Notes: generated by a model from the sequence alone, not told the origin. A stretch of DNA of 64,000 bases from Parahoeflea alexandrii (GCF_027214025.1 NZ_JAPWHB010000002.1:682001-746000), one strand, 5' to 3'. Shown: positions 25,792-35,583, counted from the stretch's first letter. Translations and numbers: made by a program.

Positions 25792-26778
25792 CTAGACTGT
25801 TTCCCAGCCGTCATGCACCGCCGCGCGGTAGACCGCATCGATGAATTTCTGGTTGAGCATCGACTGCTCAAGGGTGAAGACCTCTTCTTCCCCGCCTCGC
25901 GCCTTGCGGACGAAGGCCTCGGCCTGAAGCCGGTATTGCCTGACGCCCGGGAATCGGAAGATCTGCGCTTCCTCGTGATCGGCATTGTGCAGGGTGACGA
26001 CCGGATGACCGTAGTCTCCCGCATTGAAGGGCGCGGTGACTTCGATAAAGCCCTTTTCGCCGTGAAACACCATCAATTGCCTGAGCGCCATCTGGGTCGA
26101 GCAATAGAAGCTCATCTCGAAATCGCCGAAATCCGCCTTGACGCTGGCGTAGATGTCGGTGCCGAACCCCGGATCGCGTTCGACCACGGCCTGCACCCGG
26201 AGCGGTTCCCGGCCGGTTGCAAACCGTGTCGAGACCGTCGGGTAGACGCCGATGTCCGGCAGGCCGCCTCCCCCCAGTTCCGGCTTGTTGCGCATGTTGT
26301 CCGGGTCGGTGTTGAAATAGGAAAAGGCGCCCTGCACGTGGCGCAGGCGGCCGATGGCGCCATTGCCGATCAGGTCACGGACTTTGCGCCATTGCGGGTG
26401 ATAGGTCACCATGAAGGCTTCGCAGACCAGCACGTTGTTCGCATCGCGTGCCGCAATCAGCGGCGCAATTTCATCCGCATGCAGGGCGATCGGCTTTTCG
26501 CAGAGCACGTGCTTGCCGGCCTGGGCAGCTTTGATCGACCATTCGATGTGCTGCGATGTCGGCAACGGGATATAGACGCCATCCACCTCGTCCGAGGCGA
26601 TGAGGCCTTCATAGGACCAGAAGGCGAGCGGTGCGCCGAAACGGTCGGCCAGTTCGCGGGCGCGGGCATGGTCGCGGCTGGCGATCGCGGTAACCACGCC
26701 GTTCTCCGAATCCTGCAATTGCGGGATCACCTGCTCGCGGCCGATCCTGGCGGTCGACAATATTCCCCATCTGAACAT
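25792..26778 (-). CDS. Gfo/Idh/MocA-family oxidoreductase
   Basis: NAD(P)-dependent sugar or polyol dehydrogenase (328 aa). The N-terminal Rossmann fold begins [12 protein letters not shown], and CEKPIAL carries the conserved Lys-Pro of the family. The C-terminal alpha/beta domain contains [12 protein letters not shown] with the substrate-binding Asp. It is the last gene of a leftward operon with a ribose-type ABC importer, so it probably acts on the imported sugar or cyclitol. The exact substrate is unknown. Confidence 0.88.
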   Translation of the reverse strand: MFRWGILSTARIGREQVIPQLQDSENGVVTAIASRDHARARELADRFGAPLAFWSYEGLIASDEVDGVYIPLPTSQHIEWSIKAAQAGKHVLCEKPIALHADEIAPLIAARDANNVLVCEAFMVTYHPQWRKVRDLIGNGAIGRLRHVQGAFSYFNTDPDNMRNKPELGGGGLPDIGVYPTVSTRFATGREPLRVQAVVERDPGFGTDIYASVKADFGDFEMSFYCSTQMALRQLMVFHGEKGFIEVTAPFNAGDYGHPVVTLHNADHEEAQIFRFPGVRQYRLQAEAFVRKARGGEEEVFTLEQSMLNQKFIDAVYRAAVHDGWETV

Positions 26779-26911
26779 GTAGCTTGCTCCTTATACTTGA
26801 CGCTCATGACCGGTGGCGCTGACCGGAGCGGTAGCGCACTCCGCTTTCCGCCCCTGAAACCTCAACACCGGCTCTCTGTCGTTGTATCCGCTTGCCCAGG
26901 CATGGTGGCCG

Positions 26912-27904
26912 TCATCGCTTTGCGCTGTCTTCAAGCGCCGACATGGCAATTTGCTGGCGGCGGGCCTCGCGGTACCGGGAAAACTGCGTGTCAGCGATAA
27001 CCCCGGCCAGAATGACGCTGCCCATGACGGCGAAATTGAGCGAGGACGGAATGCCCAGAAGGTTGACCAGGTTCTGCAGCACCTGCAGCAGGATCACCCC
27101 GAGCACCACGCCGACGATCGATCCCTCGCCGCCGCGCAGCGAAAAGCCGCCCAGCACCGCGGCCGCGATGCCGTAGAGCTCATAGAAATTGCCATGCGAG
27201 GACGGCTGCACCGAGCGGGTGTACATGGCGAAGAACACCGCCGAGATGCCGGTGAGAAAGGCGCAGAGCACATAGGCCTGGATGATGACGCGGTCGGTGT
27301 TGATGCCGGAATAGCGCGCGGCTTCCACATTCTTGCCGACCGCGAACAGGTGCCGGCCAAAGACCGTGCGGTGCAGCAGGAACCAGGCGACGACGGCCAC
27401 CAGCGCGAAGGCGATCACCGAATGCGGCACGCCGGCGGTGCGGCCCGAAACAAGGAACTCAAGCGTCGGAAAATTCGATCCGAATGTGAAGCCGGCGGTG
27501 CCGTCATTGGTGTAAAATCGCGCAACGCCGCGATAGATCAGCAGGCCACACAGCGTGACCACAAAAGGCTGCAGCTTCAGCCGGGTGATCAGCCAGCCGT
27601 GCAGAAGGCCGATGAAGACCGAGAGCACCAGGACGACCGCCAGCGCCATCGGCCAGGGCACGCCGAAGCTGGCGATCAGGTCGACGAAGATGACGCCCAG
27701 CAGCGCAATCACCGACCCGATAGACAGTTCGATGCCGGCGGTGACGATGACGAAGGCCTCGGCGATCGAAAACAGCCCGAACAAGCCGATCAGGTTGGCC
27801 GTGTTGGCCAGGTTGATCGGCGACAGAAACCGCGGATTGACCATGGCGACGATCGCGCCGACGGTGATGACAAGCGTGGCAAGGCCAATGTCTTTCTTCT
27901 GCAT
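26912..27904 (-). CDS. sugar ABC transporter permease (RbsC/FrcC type)
   Basis: Inner-membrane permease (330 aa) of the BPD_transp_2 family with about nine hydrophobic segments. The family block ELSIGSVIALLGVI is near residue 60 and VLGGFSLRGGEGSIVGVVLG is in the C-terminal third. I chose the ATG at 27904 (MQKKDIGLATLVI); the longer frame to 28003 would overlap the ATPase gene. It sits 20 bases after the ATPase stop. Confidence 0.9.
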   Translation of the reverse strand: MQKKDIGLATLVITVGAIVAMVNPRFLSPINLANTANLIGLFGLFSIAEAFVIVTAGIELSIGSVIALLGVIFVDLIASFGVPWPMALAVVLVLSVFIGLLHGWLITRLKLQPFVVTLCGLLIYRGVARFYTNDGTAGFTFGSNFPTLEFLVSGRTAGVPHSVIAFALVAVVAWFLLHRTVFGRHLFAVGKNVEAARYSGINTDRVIIQAYVLCAFLTGISAVFFAMYTRSVQPSSHGNFYELYGIAAAVLGGFSLRGGEGSIVGVVLGVILLQVLQNLVNLLGIPSSLNFAVMGSVILAGVIADTQFSRYREARRQQIAMSALEDSAKR

Positions 27905-27924
27905 GTCTGTTCTTTCTATTCCAC

Positions 27925-29430
27925 CTATTCCACGGCGAGCCGGAGAATGTTTTCCTCGGTCAGTTCCGTCCGGCTCAGGATCCCGCTGATCCGCCCGCGG
28001 CACATCACGGCAACCCGGTCCGAGATGCCGATCACTTCTTCCATGTCCGACGAGATCATCAGGATCGCCACGCCCTGCCCCGCCAGTTCCTGCATCAGGT
28101 GGTAGACTTCCGCCTTGGCGCCGACATCAATGCCACGGGTTGGCTCGTCCAGGATGATCAGCTTGGGGTTCATCGCCAGCCATTTGGCCAGAACCACCTT
28201 TTGCTGGTTGCCGCCCGAAAGCTCCGCCACTGCGCGGTTAAGGCCCGACGCCTTGATCTGGAGTTTCTTTCTCGACTCCTCGGCCAGCCCGGTCACCGCC
28301 CCGGCATCGACAAATCCCCGCCTGGCCAGTGCCGCGTGGCTCGGCATCGCAATGTTTTCCATCACCGCGAAATCGAGAAACAGGCCCTCGCCCTTCCGAT
28401 CCTCCGGCACCAGGCAGATCCCGGCGGCGATCGCGGCCGGAACGGAGTTGCCCGGAAGCGGCTGTCCGTCCATCTCGATGCTTCCGCCCTCGATCCGGTC
28501 AATGCCGAATATGGCCCGTGCAAGTTCGGTCCGCCCAGCACCGACCAGCCCCGCAAGGCAGGTGATCTCTCCGGCGCGCAGGCAGAGGTCCAGGCTCTGG
28601 TGCGGATAGGTACTGGTGCGCAGCGCCTTGATCTCCAGCACCGGCTTGCCCGCCACATTGTCGGATTTCTCGTAGAACTGGCTGACATCGCGCCCGATCA
28701 TCATCCGGACCATCGTGTCCTTGTCGATCTCGCTCCGGGACAATTCACCCGCATTGCGGCCGTCACGCAGCACAACGACGCGGTCGGCCACGTCGGCGAT
28801 TTCAGCCAGCCTGTGGGTGATGAACAGCACGGCCACGCCGTCGGCGCGCAGTTTCCTGATGACTTCGAGCAGCCGGTTGGTCTCCGACAGGGTCAGGCTT
28901 GACGTCGGCTCATCGAGGATCAGAAGGCGCAAGTTGATCGAAAGGGCACGCGCGATCTCGAGCAATTGCTGGTCGGCCAGCGAGAGCTCGGATACGGCAT
29001 CCCTCGGTCCGAAGCGGGTACCCAGCATTTCAAGGATCGGCGCCACTTTCTCCTGCATCGCGGCCTGGTCGAGAAAGCCGAAAAAGCCGTGCCGCATCTC
29101 CCGGCCAAGCAGCACGTTTGCCGTGACGTCGAGATTGGAAAAGGGATTGAGTTCCTGGTGGACGAGCGCGATTCCCAGTTGGTTGACGCCCGCCGGCGTA
29201 AGATGGCTTGCCTCCTGCCCGTCAATGACAATTCGGCCTTCGTCTGGGGCGACGGCGCCGCTGATGATCTTCATTAATGTGGATTTGCCGGCGCCGTTCT
29301 CTCCGATCAGACCGACGACCTCTCCACCACGGATGCTCATGGCGATATCGTTGAGCGCGATGGCGCCCGGATAGACCTTGGTGATCCCGGCAAGTTCTAT
29401 CGATATATGCTTGCCTGCTTGTTGGGTCAT
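27925..29430 (-). CDS. sugar ABC transporter ATP-binding protein (RbsA type, two domains)
   Basis: Double ATPase of 501 aa for a carbohydrate importer. The first nucleotide-binding domain has Walker A GENGAGKST and signature LSLADQQLLEIARAL; the second has the degenerate Walker A region AGLVGAGRTELARA usual for RbsA and signature LSGGNQQKVVLAKWL with Walker B LIILDEPTRGIDVGAK. The ATG at 29430 has GGAAG upstream. It follows the binding-protein gene after two stem-loops. Confidence 0.92.
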   Translation of the reverse strand: MTQQAGKHISIELAGITKVYPGAIALNDIAMSIRGGEVVGLIGENGAGKSTLMKIISGAVAPDEGRIVIDGQEASHLTPAGVNQLGIALVHQELNPFSNLDVTANVLLGREMRHGFFGFLDQAAMQEKVAPILEMLGTRFGPRDAVSELSLADQQLLEIARALSINLRLLILDEPTSSLTLSETNRLLEVIRKLRADGVAVLFITHRLAEIADVADRVVVLRDGRNAGELSRSEIDKDTMVRMMIGRDVSQFYEKSDNVAGKPVLEIKALRTSTYPHQSLDLCLRAGEITCLAGLVGAGRTELARAIFGIDRIEGGSIEMDGQPLPGNSVPAAIAAGICLVPEDRKGEGLFLDFAVMENIAMPSHAALARRGFVDAGAVTGLAEESRKKLQIKASGLNRAVAELSGGNQQKVVLAKWLAMNPKLIILDEPTRGIDVGAKAEVYHLMQELAGQGVAILMISSDMEEVIGISDRVAVMCRGRISGILSRTELTEENILRLAVE

Positions 29431-29460
29431 CGTTCTTCCAGATGAGAATGTGGGATCTGG

Positions 29461-29521
29461 AGGCTGCACGAGTACCGGGAAGTCAGCTCGTGCAGCCTGA
29501 ACAGAGTATTGGAGTACTCTG
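29461..29521 (-). other. two stem-loops between binding-protein and ATPase genes
   Basis: AGGCTGCACGAG (29461-29472) pairs perfectly with CTCGTGCAGCCT (29487-29498). A second stem, CAGAGTA (29502-29508) with TACTCTG (29515-29521), abuts the binding-protein stop. No T-tract follows on the minus strand; this looks like an mRNA-stabilising or partial-termination element that raises binding-protein yield. Confidence 0.65.
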
Positions 29522-29522
29522 C

Positions 29523-30470
29523 TTATCCGCCGATGCGGGCTTTCAGCTCCGCCTCGAAGGCATCGACATTGTCCTTGCCGATCTTTTTCGTCGGGACGAT
29601 GATAAGGCCGTCAGCCGGGATCTGCGACTTGTCGCCTTCCAGGTAGGCGGCCATCAGCTTCATGCCCTGGTATCCCCACTGGTAGGGATCCTGCACCACG
29701 GTACCGGCGAAGCTGCCCTCGCGAACGGCGCCGAGCGTGATCGGATCCTCGTCGAAACCGATCACCGTGATCTCGCCCAGCTTGCCGGCGGCCTGCAGCG
29801 CTTCATAGATCTTGGGCGGATTGTAGGAATAGAACCCGACCATGCAGTTGATGTCCGGATTGGCAGCCAGGACGTCGTCGACATTGGAGCGTGCCCGGGC
29901 AAAATCGACATCGTCGCCGCGCACGTCGACCAGTTCGATGCCCTTGCCTTCCACCGCCTGCCGGAAGCCGGCGATGCGCTCGACGGCGTTGTCGGCGCCG
30001 AGAAAGCCGACGAAGCCCATGCATTTGCCGCCATTCGGCAGGGCTTCCACGGCGATCTCGCCTGCCTGCACGCCGGCTGCCGTGTTGGACGAGCCGAGAT
30101 AGGCGATGCGGTTGCTGTCGGGAGCGTCACTGTCGGTGGTAAACAGCGGCACCTGGGCGGCGATCCGGTTGAACGCATCGATCGAGTTCTTCGGATCGGC
30201 CGACGAAATCATGATCGCGTCGGTTCCCGCAGCCACCAGGTCGTCCATCAGGGCATTCTGTAGCGCAGCGGTGCCCTGGGCCGGATAACGAAACTGCAGC
30301 TCATAGCCTGGAAGCTCGGCCTGGGCCGCCTTCACGCCGGCTTCCGACAGTTTCCAGAAATCGGACGCCGCATTGACCACGAAAGCCAGCGCCGGCTTTT
30401 CCTGTGCAAAGGCGCCGCTGGCTGCCAGCACGACGCCCGCAGTCAGAAGTATCGACTTGAGATTGTACAT
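29523..30470 (-). CDS. sugar ABC transporter substrate-binding protein (RbsB type)
   Basis: Periplasmic binding protein of 315 aa (Peripla_BP_4 fold). The Sec signal peptide ends at ASGAFA-QE (about residue 22). Blocks such as DAIMISSADPKNSIDAFNRI and VIGFDEDPITLGAVREG are typical of the ribose/fructose/inositol group. First gene of the operon that continues with ATPase, permease and Gfo/Idh/MocA oxidoreductase. Ligand unknown, probably a pentose, hexose or polyol. Confidence 0.9.
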   Translation of the reverse strand: MYNLKSILLTAGVVLAASGAFAQEKPALAFVVNAASDFWKLSEAGVKAAQAELPGYELQFRYPAQGTAALQNALMDDLVAAGTDAIMISSADPKNSIDAFNRIAAQVPLFTTDSDAPDSNRIAYLGSSNTAAGVQAGEIAVEALPNGGKCMGFVGFLGADNAVERIAGFRQAVEGKGIELVDVRGDDVDFARARSNVDDVLAANPDINCMVGFYSYNPPKIYEALQAAGKLGEITVIGFDEDPITLGAVREGSFAGTVVQDPYQWGYQGMKLMAAYLEGDKSQIPADGLIIVPTKKIGKDNVDAFEAELKARIGG

Positions 30471-30534
30471 GATTTTCCTCCCCGCAGCCCTTGTTCCTCC
30501 AAGGCCGCTGTTAAGTCAGTTCGATTGGGTGCGC

Positions 30535-30552
30535 AGTTAATATTATTACTAA
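30535..30552. promoter_or_regulatory. AT-rich element, copy 1 (promoter of sugar operon 1)
   Basis: On the minus strand it reads TTAGTAATAATATTAACT. Sixteen of 18 bases match the element at 32674-32691. It lies about 65 bases upstream of the binding-protein start, where an operator is expected; the nearby LacI-family gene is the likely reader. Confidence 0.55.
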
Positions 30553-30617
30553 TACGTACCGATGAAGGGGAACGACGGGGCGGCTCTTTCAAACCAACCC
30601 CATCGCCCTCGGGAGAC

Positions 30618-31610
30618 CTAGTTGTCGGCGCAGAAGCCGGGATCTTCCTGGTTGCAAACGTCAAGCCCGGTGAACAGCGGATCATCCACGGTCTCGCCGT
30701 TGATAAGCTGGATCATCACATCCGGCGCCTTGTAGCCCATTTCGAACGGACGCTGCCCGACTTGGGAATGGCTGCGGCCATCACGGAAGGCCTGCGTCTG
30801 CGGCGGCAGGGTGTCGCCGGCGATGATGATCAGCTCCTTGCTCTTGAGCTTGTCCATCACCTGGTCGGTCACCTGGGCATAGGCTTGCGGCGCAAACTGG
30901 GCCCAGCCACCGATCAGGATGAAGGCATCAAGATCCGGATTTGCGGTGAACACATCCGACATCTGCTGGTTGGCAAGATCGGCCTGATCGTTGGTGAAGA
31001 CCGGGCACCCCTCGATCTCCGCCCAGCCGCCCTGGCCGGTCAGGCGGTCGATGCCCTTCTCGCCGGACGCGGTGTCACGGAAACCTTGCGCGCGAGCATT
31101 GATGTTGTCGGCAGCGACATTGCCGAGCTGCAGGCAGACCGTCCCGCCGTCAGGCTTGAGCGCGCTCGCCTGTTCAGCCATTTTCACGCCCATCAGGTAG
31201 TTGTCAGTGCCCAGATAGGTCTTGCGCAGATCGCGGTCCGCCTCAAGGAAATCGGCATCGACCGTCATCACCGGAACAGTCGGCGCAATCGACCGGATGC
31301 GGTTTGCCATGGCCGGCGCGTTCGACGGCGAAATGGCGATTGCCGCGACACCGCGGGTCAAGAGATCGTCAACTATCTGCACTTCGCCGGCCTCGTCGGC
31401 CGACGATGCCGGACCGGTGTAGAGACATTCATACTCACTGTCCGCGTTCTCGGACATCCACTTCTTGCACCCCAGATTGATCTGCTCGAAGAAAGGGTTG
31501 TCCAGTCCCTTGACGACGATCGCCAAGATCTTCTTGTCCTGCGCGGCGGCAGAACCCGCCGCCAGCGTCATCACTGACAGGGCCGTCATGGCCAACAGTT
31601 TCATTTTCAT
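30618..31610 (-). CDS. second sugar ABC substrate-binding protein
   Basis: Periplasmic binding protein of 330 aa. The signal peptide ends at GSAAA-QD (about residue 23). It has the Peripla_BP_4 pattern (ILAIVVKGLDNPFFEQIN, AIAISPSNAPAMANRI) and six cysteines in the mature part, including ECLYTG, VCLQLG, EGCPVF and VCNQEDPGFC at the C-terminus, which could form disulfides. The ATG at 31610 has GGAGGAGAG upstream. It lies downstream of the epimerase on the minus strand, while its probable ATPase and permease are divergent at 32793-34536. Confidence 0.88.
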   Translation of the reverse strand: MKMKLLAMTALSVMTLAAGSAAAQDKKILAIVVKGLDNPFFEQINLGCKKWMSENADSEYECLYTGPASSADEAGEVQIVDDLLTRGVAAIAISPSNAPAMANRIRSIAPTVPVMTVDADFLEADRDLRKTYLGTDNYLMGVKMAEQASALKPDGGTVCLQLGNVAADNINARAQGFRDTASGEKGIDRLTGQGGWAEIEGCPVFTNDQADLANQQMSDVFTANPDLDAFILIGGWAQFAPQAYAQVTDQVMDKLKSKELIIIAGDTLPPQTQAFRDGRSHSQVGQRPFEMGYKAPDVMIQLINGETVDDPLFTGLDVCNQEDPGFCADN

Positions 31611-31651
31611 AATTCTCTCTCCTCCACTGAAAACCGGCCGGGCCTCCTGCC

Positions 31652-32632
31652 TTAGCCGGGATACCAAACCACGCGCGGGTCGTTGTCCTCGCGTTCGTAT
31701 GCAAAGGCGCGATCGGCGAGCTCCTCCAGCCCCACCTCCGGCGCCCATCCGAGCACCATCCGCGCCTTTGAATTGTCGAGCCAGTTGCTGTGAAAAGGCG
31801 TGTCGATCTCGATCGGTTCCAGGTCCTTGCTGGCCTTGAGCACCTTGCCGACGACGCCGTAATCGACCGGCTGGTCCATCGATATGTTGAAAAGCTGACC
31901 CTGCGCCCGCGGATTGCCGATCGTGGCCAGGATTGCCGAAACCAGATCGTCGACATGGACGAAATTCCGCTTCAGGTAATCGCCGTTGACATCGCGCAAT
32001 ACGGGCACGTAGCGGCCATTCCGGTAACGATGCAAAACGGCCTCATCGACAATCTCGGTCCACCGAGGTCCGCCGAACTGGCTGTCGCCGAAATCAAGCG
32101 CGAAGCGGAAATCATCCTTTTCCATGATCCACGGCGCGCGCAACGTCGACCAGTTGACCCCATACTGGATGCCGTATTGCTCCAGCATGGTCTCTTCCAG
32201 CACCTTGGTCAGCGCGTAGCAGCCCGGATAGGCCTTGCGCACCGAGGCCTCGGTGATCGGCTCGTCATAGGGCTGAAAGATGTGACCAACCACGCAATCG
32301 CCGCTGAGCAGGATGAACTGACGCGCCTGCACCGACCTGCGGAATTCTTCCAGCAGATGAAAAAGCCCCTTCAGGGCCACATCGAAGACCAGGTCCGGCG
32401 ATTCCTTGACCGCGGCGAGATGCACCACATGGGTCACGCCCGCCATCGCCTCGGCGATCACGGCCTCGTCGGAGAGCGAGCCGGAAACAATGGAAAGACG
32501 CGCGCGCGGCTCAACGAACCTGTTGTGGCACAGCGCGACGACCTCCCAGTCGGCAAAACGGGAGTCGGCGAGGAACGCAGGAATGAACACCTGCCCCACC
32601 TTTCCCGCAGCGCCCGTCACCAGCAGTCTCAT
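31652..32632 (-). CDS. NAD-dependent epimerase/dehydratase (extended SDR)
   Basis: Extended short-chain dehydrogenase (326 aa). The nucleotide motif GAAGKVG is at residues 7-13, the active-site Tyr and Lys are in YALTK near 143-147 and a Ser precedes them in ILLSGD. RNFVHVDDLVSAIL near 215-230 is the usual C-terminal binding region. It starts the leftward unit with the second sugar-binding protein, so it likely converts the imported sugar. The product and exact reaction are not predictable. Confidence 0.85.
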   Translation of the reverse strand: MRLLVTGAAGKVGQVFIPAFLADSRFADWEVVALCHNRFVEPRARLSIVSGSLSDEAVIAEAMAGVTHVVHLAAVKESPDLVFDVALKGLFHLLEEFRRSVQARQFILLSGDCVVGHIFQPYDEPITEASVRKAYPGCYALTKVLEETMLEQYGIQYGVNWSTLRAPWIMEKDDFRFALDFGDSQFGGPRWTEIVDEAVLHRYRNGRYVPVLRDVNGDYLKRNFVHVDDLVSAILATIGNPRAQGQLFNISMDQPVDYGVVGKVLKASKDLEPIEIDTPFHSNWLDNSKARMVLGWAPEVGLEELADRAFAYEREDNDPRVVWYPG

Positions 32633-32673
32633 CCATTTCCTCCATCCCGTATCAAAACTTGCCCAAACAATAT

Positions 32674-32691
32674 TTACTAATAATATTAAGT
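32674..32691. promoter_or_regulatory. AT-rich element, copy 2 (divergent epimerase/ATPase promoter)
   Basis: Reads TTACTAATAATATTAAGT on the plus strand, 16 of 18 bases as in 30535-30552. It lies in the 160-base divergent intergenic region. AT-rich sequence continues to about 32725 and probably includes promoter boxes for the ATPase operon. Confidence 0.55.
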
Positions 32692-32792
32692 CAAGCTATT
32701 AGTCATACTATATGCTAGAATGCGCTCAGGAGGAGTGAGGTGGGCGGTTCATTGACGGCACACCCATAGGGCGAACCCGACGAGGAGGAACA

Positions 32793-33533
32793 ATGTCGCG
32801 GCTTGTAATTACTGGACTATCAAAGAACTTTGGGGCGATTCAGGCGCTGTCAGGCGTGTCGCTATCCATTGAACCGGGAGAAGTCCTCGGCCTGATGGGC
32901 GACAACGGGGCGGGCAAATCCACCCTGGTCAAGATCATTGCCGGCAACTTCCGGCCATCGGCCGGCAACATCCGGATCGATGGAGAGGAGATGGATTTCC
33001 ACAGGCCGATCGATGCCCAGCGTGCCGGCATTGCCATGGTCTACCAGGACCTGGCTCTGAGCGACAATCTCACTGCCGCGTCCAACGTGTTCCTCGGAAG
33101 AGAGCCCATGCGCAGGCTCGGCCCGTTCAAGTACATCGACTACAAGCACATGAACACGGTTTCGGCGGAGCTGTTCAAGCAGCTCAAATCGGAAACCAGG
33201 CCACGCGACCTCGTGCGGAAAATGTCCGGAGGCCAGCGTCAGGCAGTCGCCATCGCGCGCACGCTGCTCTCCGAACCGAAGATCGTCATGATGGATGAAC
33301 CCACGGCCGCCATTTCCGTGCGCCAGGTCGCCGAAGTGCTCGATCTGATCCGCCGGCTGCGCGACCGCGGCATCAGCGTCATCCTCATCAGCCACAGAAT
33401 GCCGGATGTCTTCAGCGTGTCGGACAGGATTGCCGTTCTGCGCCGTGGTGAACTGGTCAGCAGCAAGGCAGCGGCCCAGTCATCACCCGAAGAAGTAACC
33501 GGTCTCATAACCGGCGCCATCGACGCCGCCTGA
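32793..33533 (+). CDS. sugar ABC transporter ATP-binding protein (FrcA type, single domain)
   Basis: Single-domain ATPase of 246 aa, like FrcA of the rhizobial fructose importer and unlike the two-domain RbsA. Walker A GDNGAGKST is near residue 37-45, signature MSGGQRQAVAIAR near 145 and Walker B VMMDEPTAAISV near 168. GAGGAGGAA precedes the ATG at 32793. It forms a rightward unit with the permease and LacI gene and probably works with the binding protein at 30618-31610. Confidence 0.9.
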   Translation: MSRLVITGLSKNFGAIQALSGVSLSIEPGEVLGLMGDNGAGKSTLVKIIAGNFRPSAGNIRIDGEEMDFHRPIDAQRAGIAMVYQDLALSDNLTAASNVFLGREPMRRLGPFKYIDYKHMNTVSAELFKQLKSETRPRDLVRKMSGGQRQAVAIARTLLSEPKIVMMDEPTAAISVRQVAEVLDLIRRLRDRGISVILISHRMPDVFSVSDRIAVLRRGELVSSKAAAQSSPEEVTGLITGAIDAA

Positions 33534-33546
33534 AAGGAACACGACA

Positions 33547-34536
33547 ATGACGACACTCGATGACATCATCGGCAGGTCACAGCACGAAAGCCTGTTCTCC
33601 CGCATCAAGCGGCTTCCGGTCTTCTGGGTTTTCACCGCGGCTCTGCTTGCCTGCCTGGCGCTCACCCTGATGACCGATACCTTCGCCAGCGAACGCAACC
33701 TGTTCAACGTCGCCCGCAATTTCGCCTTTGTCGCCATCATTGCCATCGGCATGACGGCGGTGATTGCATCCGGCGGAATCGATCTTTCCGTCGGTTCCTC
33801 GGTCGTGCTCAGCGCCATGGTGATCAGCGTTGCCATGTCGAGCGGCTTGTCGTTCTGGATCTCGGCCATTCTCGCGCTCGGCGCCGCGCTCGCCGTTGGA
33901 CTTTTCAACGGCATCCTGATCGCCTATGCGGGGATGCCGGCCTTTGTCGTCACGCTGGGGACCCTGTCGGCTGCCCGGTCCCTCGCCATGGTCCTGTCCG
34001 ACAACAAGATGATCTGGGAGTTCGGACCCGATCACGACATCCTGCTCTGGGTCGGTGGCGGCTCAACATTCGGCCTTCCCCACCCGCTCTATGTTCTCAC
34101 CGTGCTGACGATTGTCATGTCGCTGGCGTTCAAGTGGACCCGCTGGGGACAGCATCTTTTCGCCATCGGCAGCAACGAGAACGCCGCTGTGCTGACCGGG
34201 ATCGCGGTCAAGCCGCTCAAGGTCAGCATCTACATGTTCTCCGCCTTCACTGCAGGACTGGCGGGCATCCTGATGGCCGGCTGGCTTGGCAGCGTCACCA
34301 CCAATCTCGGCCAGGCAATGGAGCTCACGGTCATTGCCGCCGCCGTCATCGGAGGCGCCAACCTCGCCGGTGGCGAAGGAACCGCATTCGGAGCCGTCGT
34401 CGGCGCCCTGTTGATAGAGGTTATCCGCAACTCCCTCATCTTGCTCGGCATCTCGACTTTCTGGCAGGGAATGTTCATAGGTACCTTCATCATCGTTGCT
34501 GTGGCATTCGACCGATTCCGGAATTTCCGATCATAG
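33547..34536 (+). CDS. sugar ABC transporter permease (FrcC/RbsC type)
   Basis: Permease of 329 aa with eight to ten hydrophobic helices. GGIDLSVGSSVVLSAMVI near residue 77 and VIGGANLAGGEGTAFGAVVGALL near 275 are family hallmarks. The start is 13 bases after the ATPase stop with AAAGGA upstream. Partner of the FrcA-like ATPase. Confidence 0.9.
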   Translation: MTTLDDIIGRSQHESLFSRIKRLPVFWVFTAALLACLALTLMTDTFASERNLFNVARNFAFVAIIAIGMTAVIASGGIDLSVGSSVVLSAMVISVAMSSGLSFWISAILALGAALAVGLFNGILIAYAGMPAFVVTLGTLSAARSLAMVLSDNKMIWEFGPDHDILLWVGGGSTFGLPHPLYVLTVLTIVMSLAFKWTRWGQHLFAIGSNENAAVLTGIAVKPLKVSIYMFSAFTAGLAGILMAGWLGSVTTNLGQAMELTVIAAAVIGGANLAGGEGTAFGAVVGALLIEVIRNSLILLGISTFWQGMFIGTFIIVAVAFDRFRNFRS

Positions 34537-34560
34537 GTTGAAGTGAAGTTTGGGGGCGCC

Positions 34561-35583
34561 ATGGCACGCATCATGGAGAATGCCTTGAAACCAACAATGA
34601 TGGATGTCGCCGCCCGGGCGGGCGTGTCGCAGGCAACGGTATCCCTGATCCTCAATGGAAGTTCGGGAGCCCGTTTCAGCGAGGCGACGCGCAAGAAAGT
34701 GATGGATGCGGTCAATGAGCTTGGCTATCGGCTTCCCAACCGGTCGATAGCCACCGATCCGTCGGACAGCAGCGTCATTGCGTTCATCACGGACGAGCTG
34801 ACGACCGACCCGTGGATGGCGCTGGCGTTCGAAGGCGCCCGCGAAAAGGCGCTCGAGCTGGGCGTTATCGTCACGCTCGGCATTTTCCGAGCCGGCGAGG
34901 ATCCGAATGAGGACGTGTTTTCGCTGTGCCAGCGGCAACCGCTTCTGGGCTACATTTTCGGCACCATCCTGACCCGCAAGATCGACCCGCCAGCCGCTCT
35001 TTTCAAAATACCCTCGGTTCTCGTCAACTGCTACGACCAGAACCGGGGCCTGCCGTCAATTCTGCCGGGCGACGTTGCCGGTGGCCGCGCGGCGACCGAA
35101 AGGCTGATCCAGGCCGGCCGGCGCAGGATCGGGCTGATCAATGGCCAGGATGGCCTCGACAATCCGCGCGACCGTTTGCGCGGCTACAAGCAGGCGCTGG
35201 CGAGCAACGATTTCACCTTCGATGCCGAGCTGGTGCGATACGGAAACTGGGAACCGTCCTCGGGATACTCGGAAACCCATGCGCTGATGGATCTGGCCAA
35301 CCCGCCGGACGCAATCTTCTGCGCCAACGACCTGATGGCGCTCGGCTGCATCGAGGCGCTCAAGGAACGCGGCAAGTCCATTCCCGGCGATGTTTCGGTA
35401 ATCGGCTTTGACAATCGCGACATAGCCCAGTTCATTCGCCCTCCCCTGACAACCCTGCATCTGCCGATGTTCGAAATGGGCGCGATGGCTGTGGAGATGA
35501 TCCACGACATCGCCGGCGGGCTGAAGAGCAGCCACGATCAGCTCAAGGTCGAATGCCCGATCATCGAGCGGGAATCCGTCTAG
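34561..35583 (+). CDS. LacI-family transcriptional regulator
   Basis: Regulator of 340 aa. The N-terminal LacI helix-turn-helix reads TMMDVAARAGVSQATVSLIL (about 12-31) with the hinge helix following; the sugar-binding core ends with SVIGFDNRDIAQFIRPPLTT. I chose the ATG at 34561, preceded by GGGGG; an in-frame GTG at 34543 would add six residues. Third gene of the rightward sugar operon, so it probably controls this importer, and possibly the first sugar operon through the shared AT-rich element. Confidence 0.85.
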   Translation: MARIMENALKPTMMDVAARAGVSQATVSLILNGSSGARFSEATRKKVMDAVNELGYRLPNRSIATDPSDSSVIAFITDELTTDPWMALAFEGAREKALELGVIVTLGIFRAGEDPNEDVFSLCQRQPLLGYIFGTILTRKIDPPAALFKIPSVLVNCYDQNRGLPSILPGDVAGGRAATERLIQAGRRRIGLINGQDGLDNPRDRLRGYKQALASNDFTFDAELVRYGNWEPSSGYSETHALMDLANPPDAIFCANDLMALGCIEALKERGKSIPGDVSVIGFDNRDIAQFIRPPLTTLHLPMFEMGAMAVEMIHDIAGGLKSSHDQLKVECPIIERESV

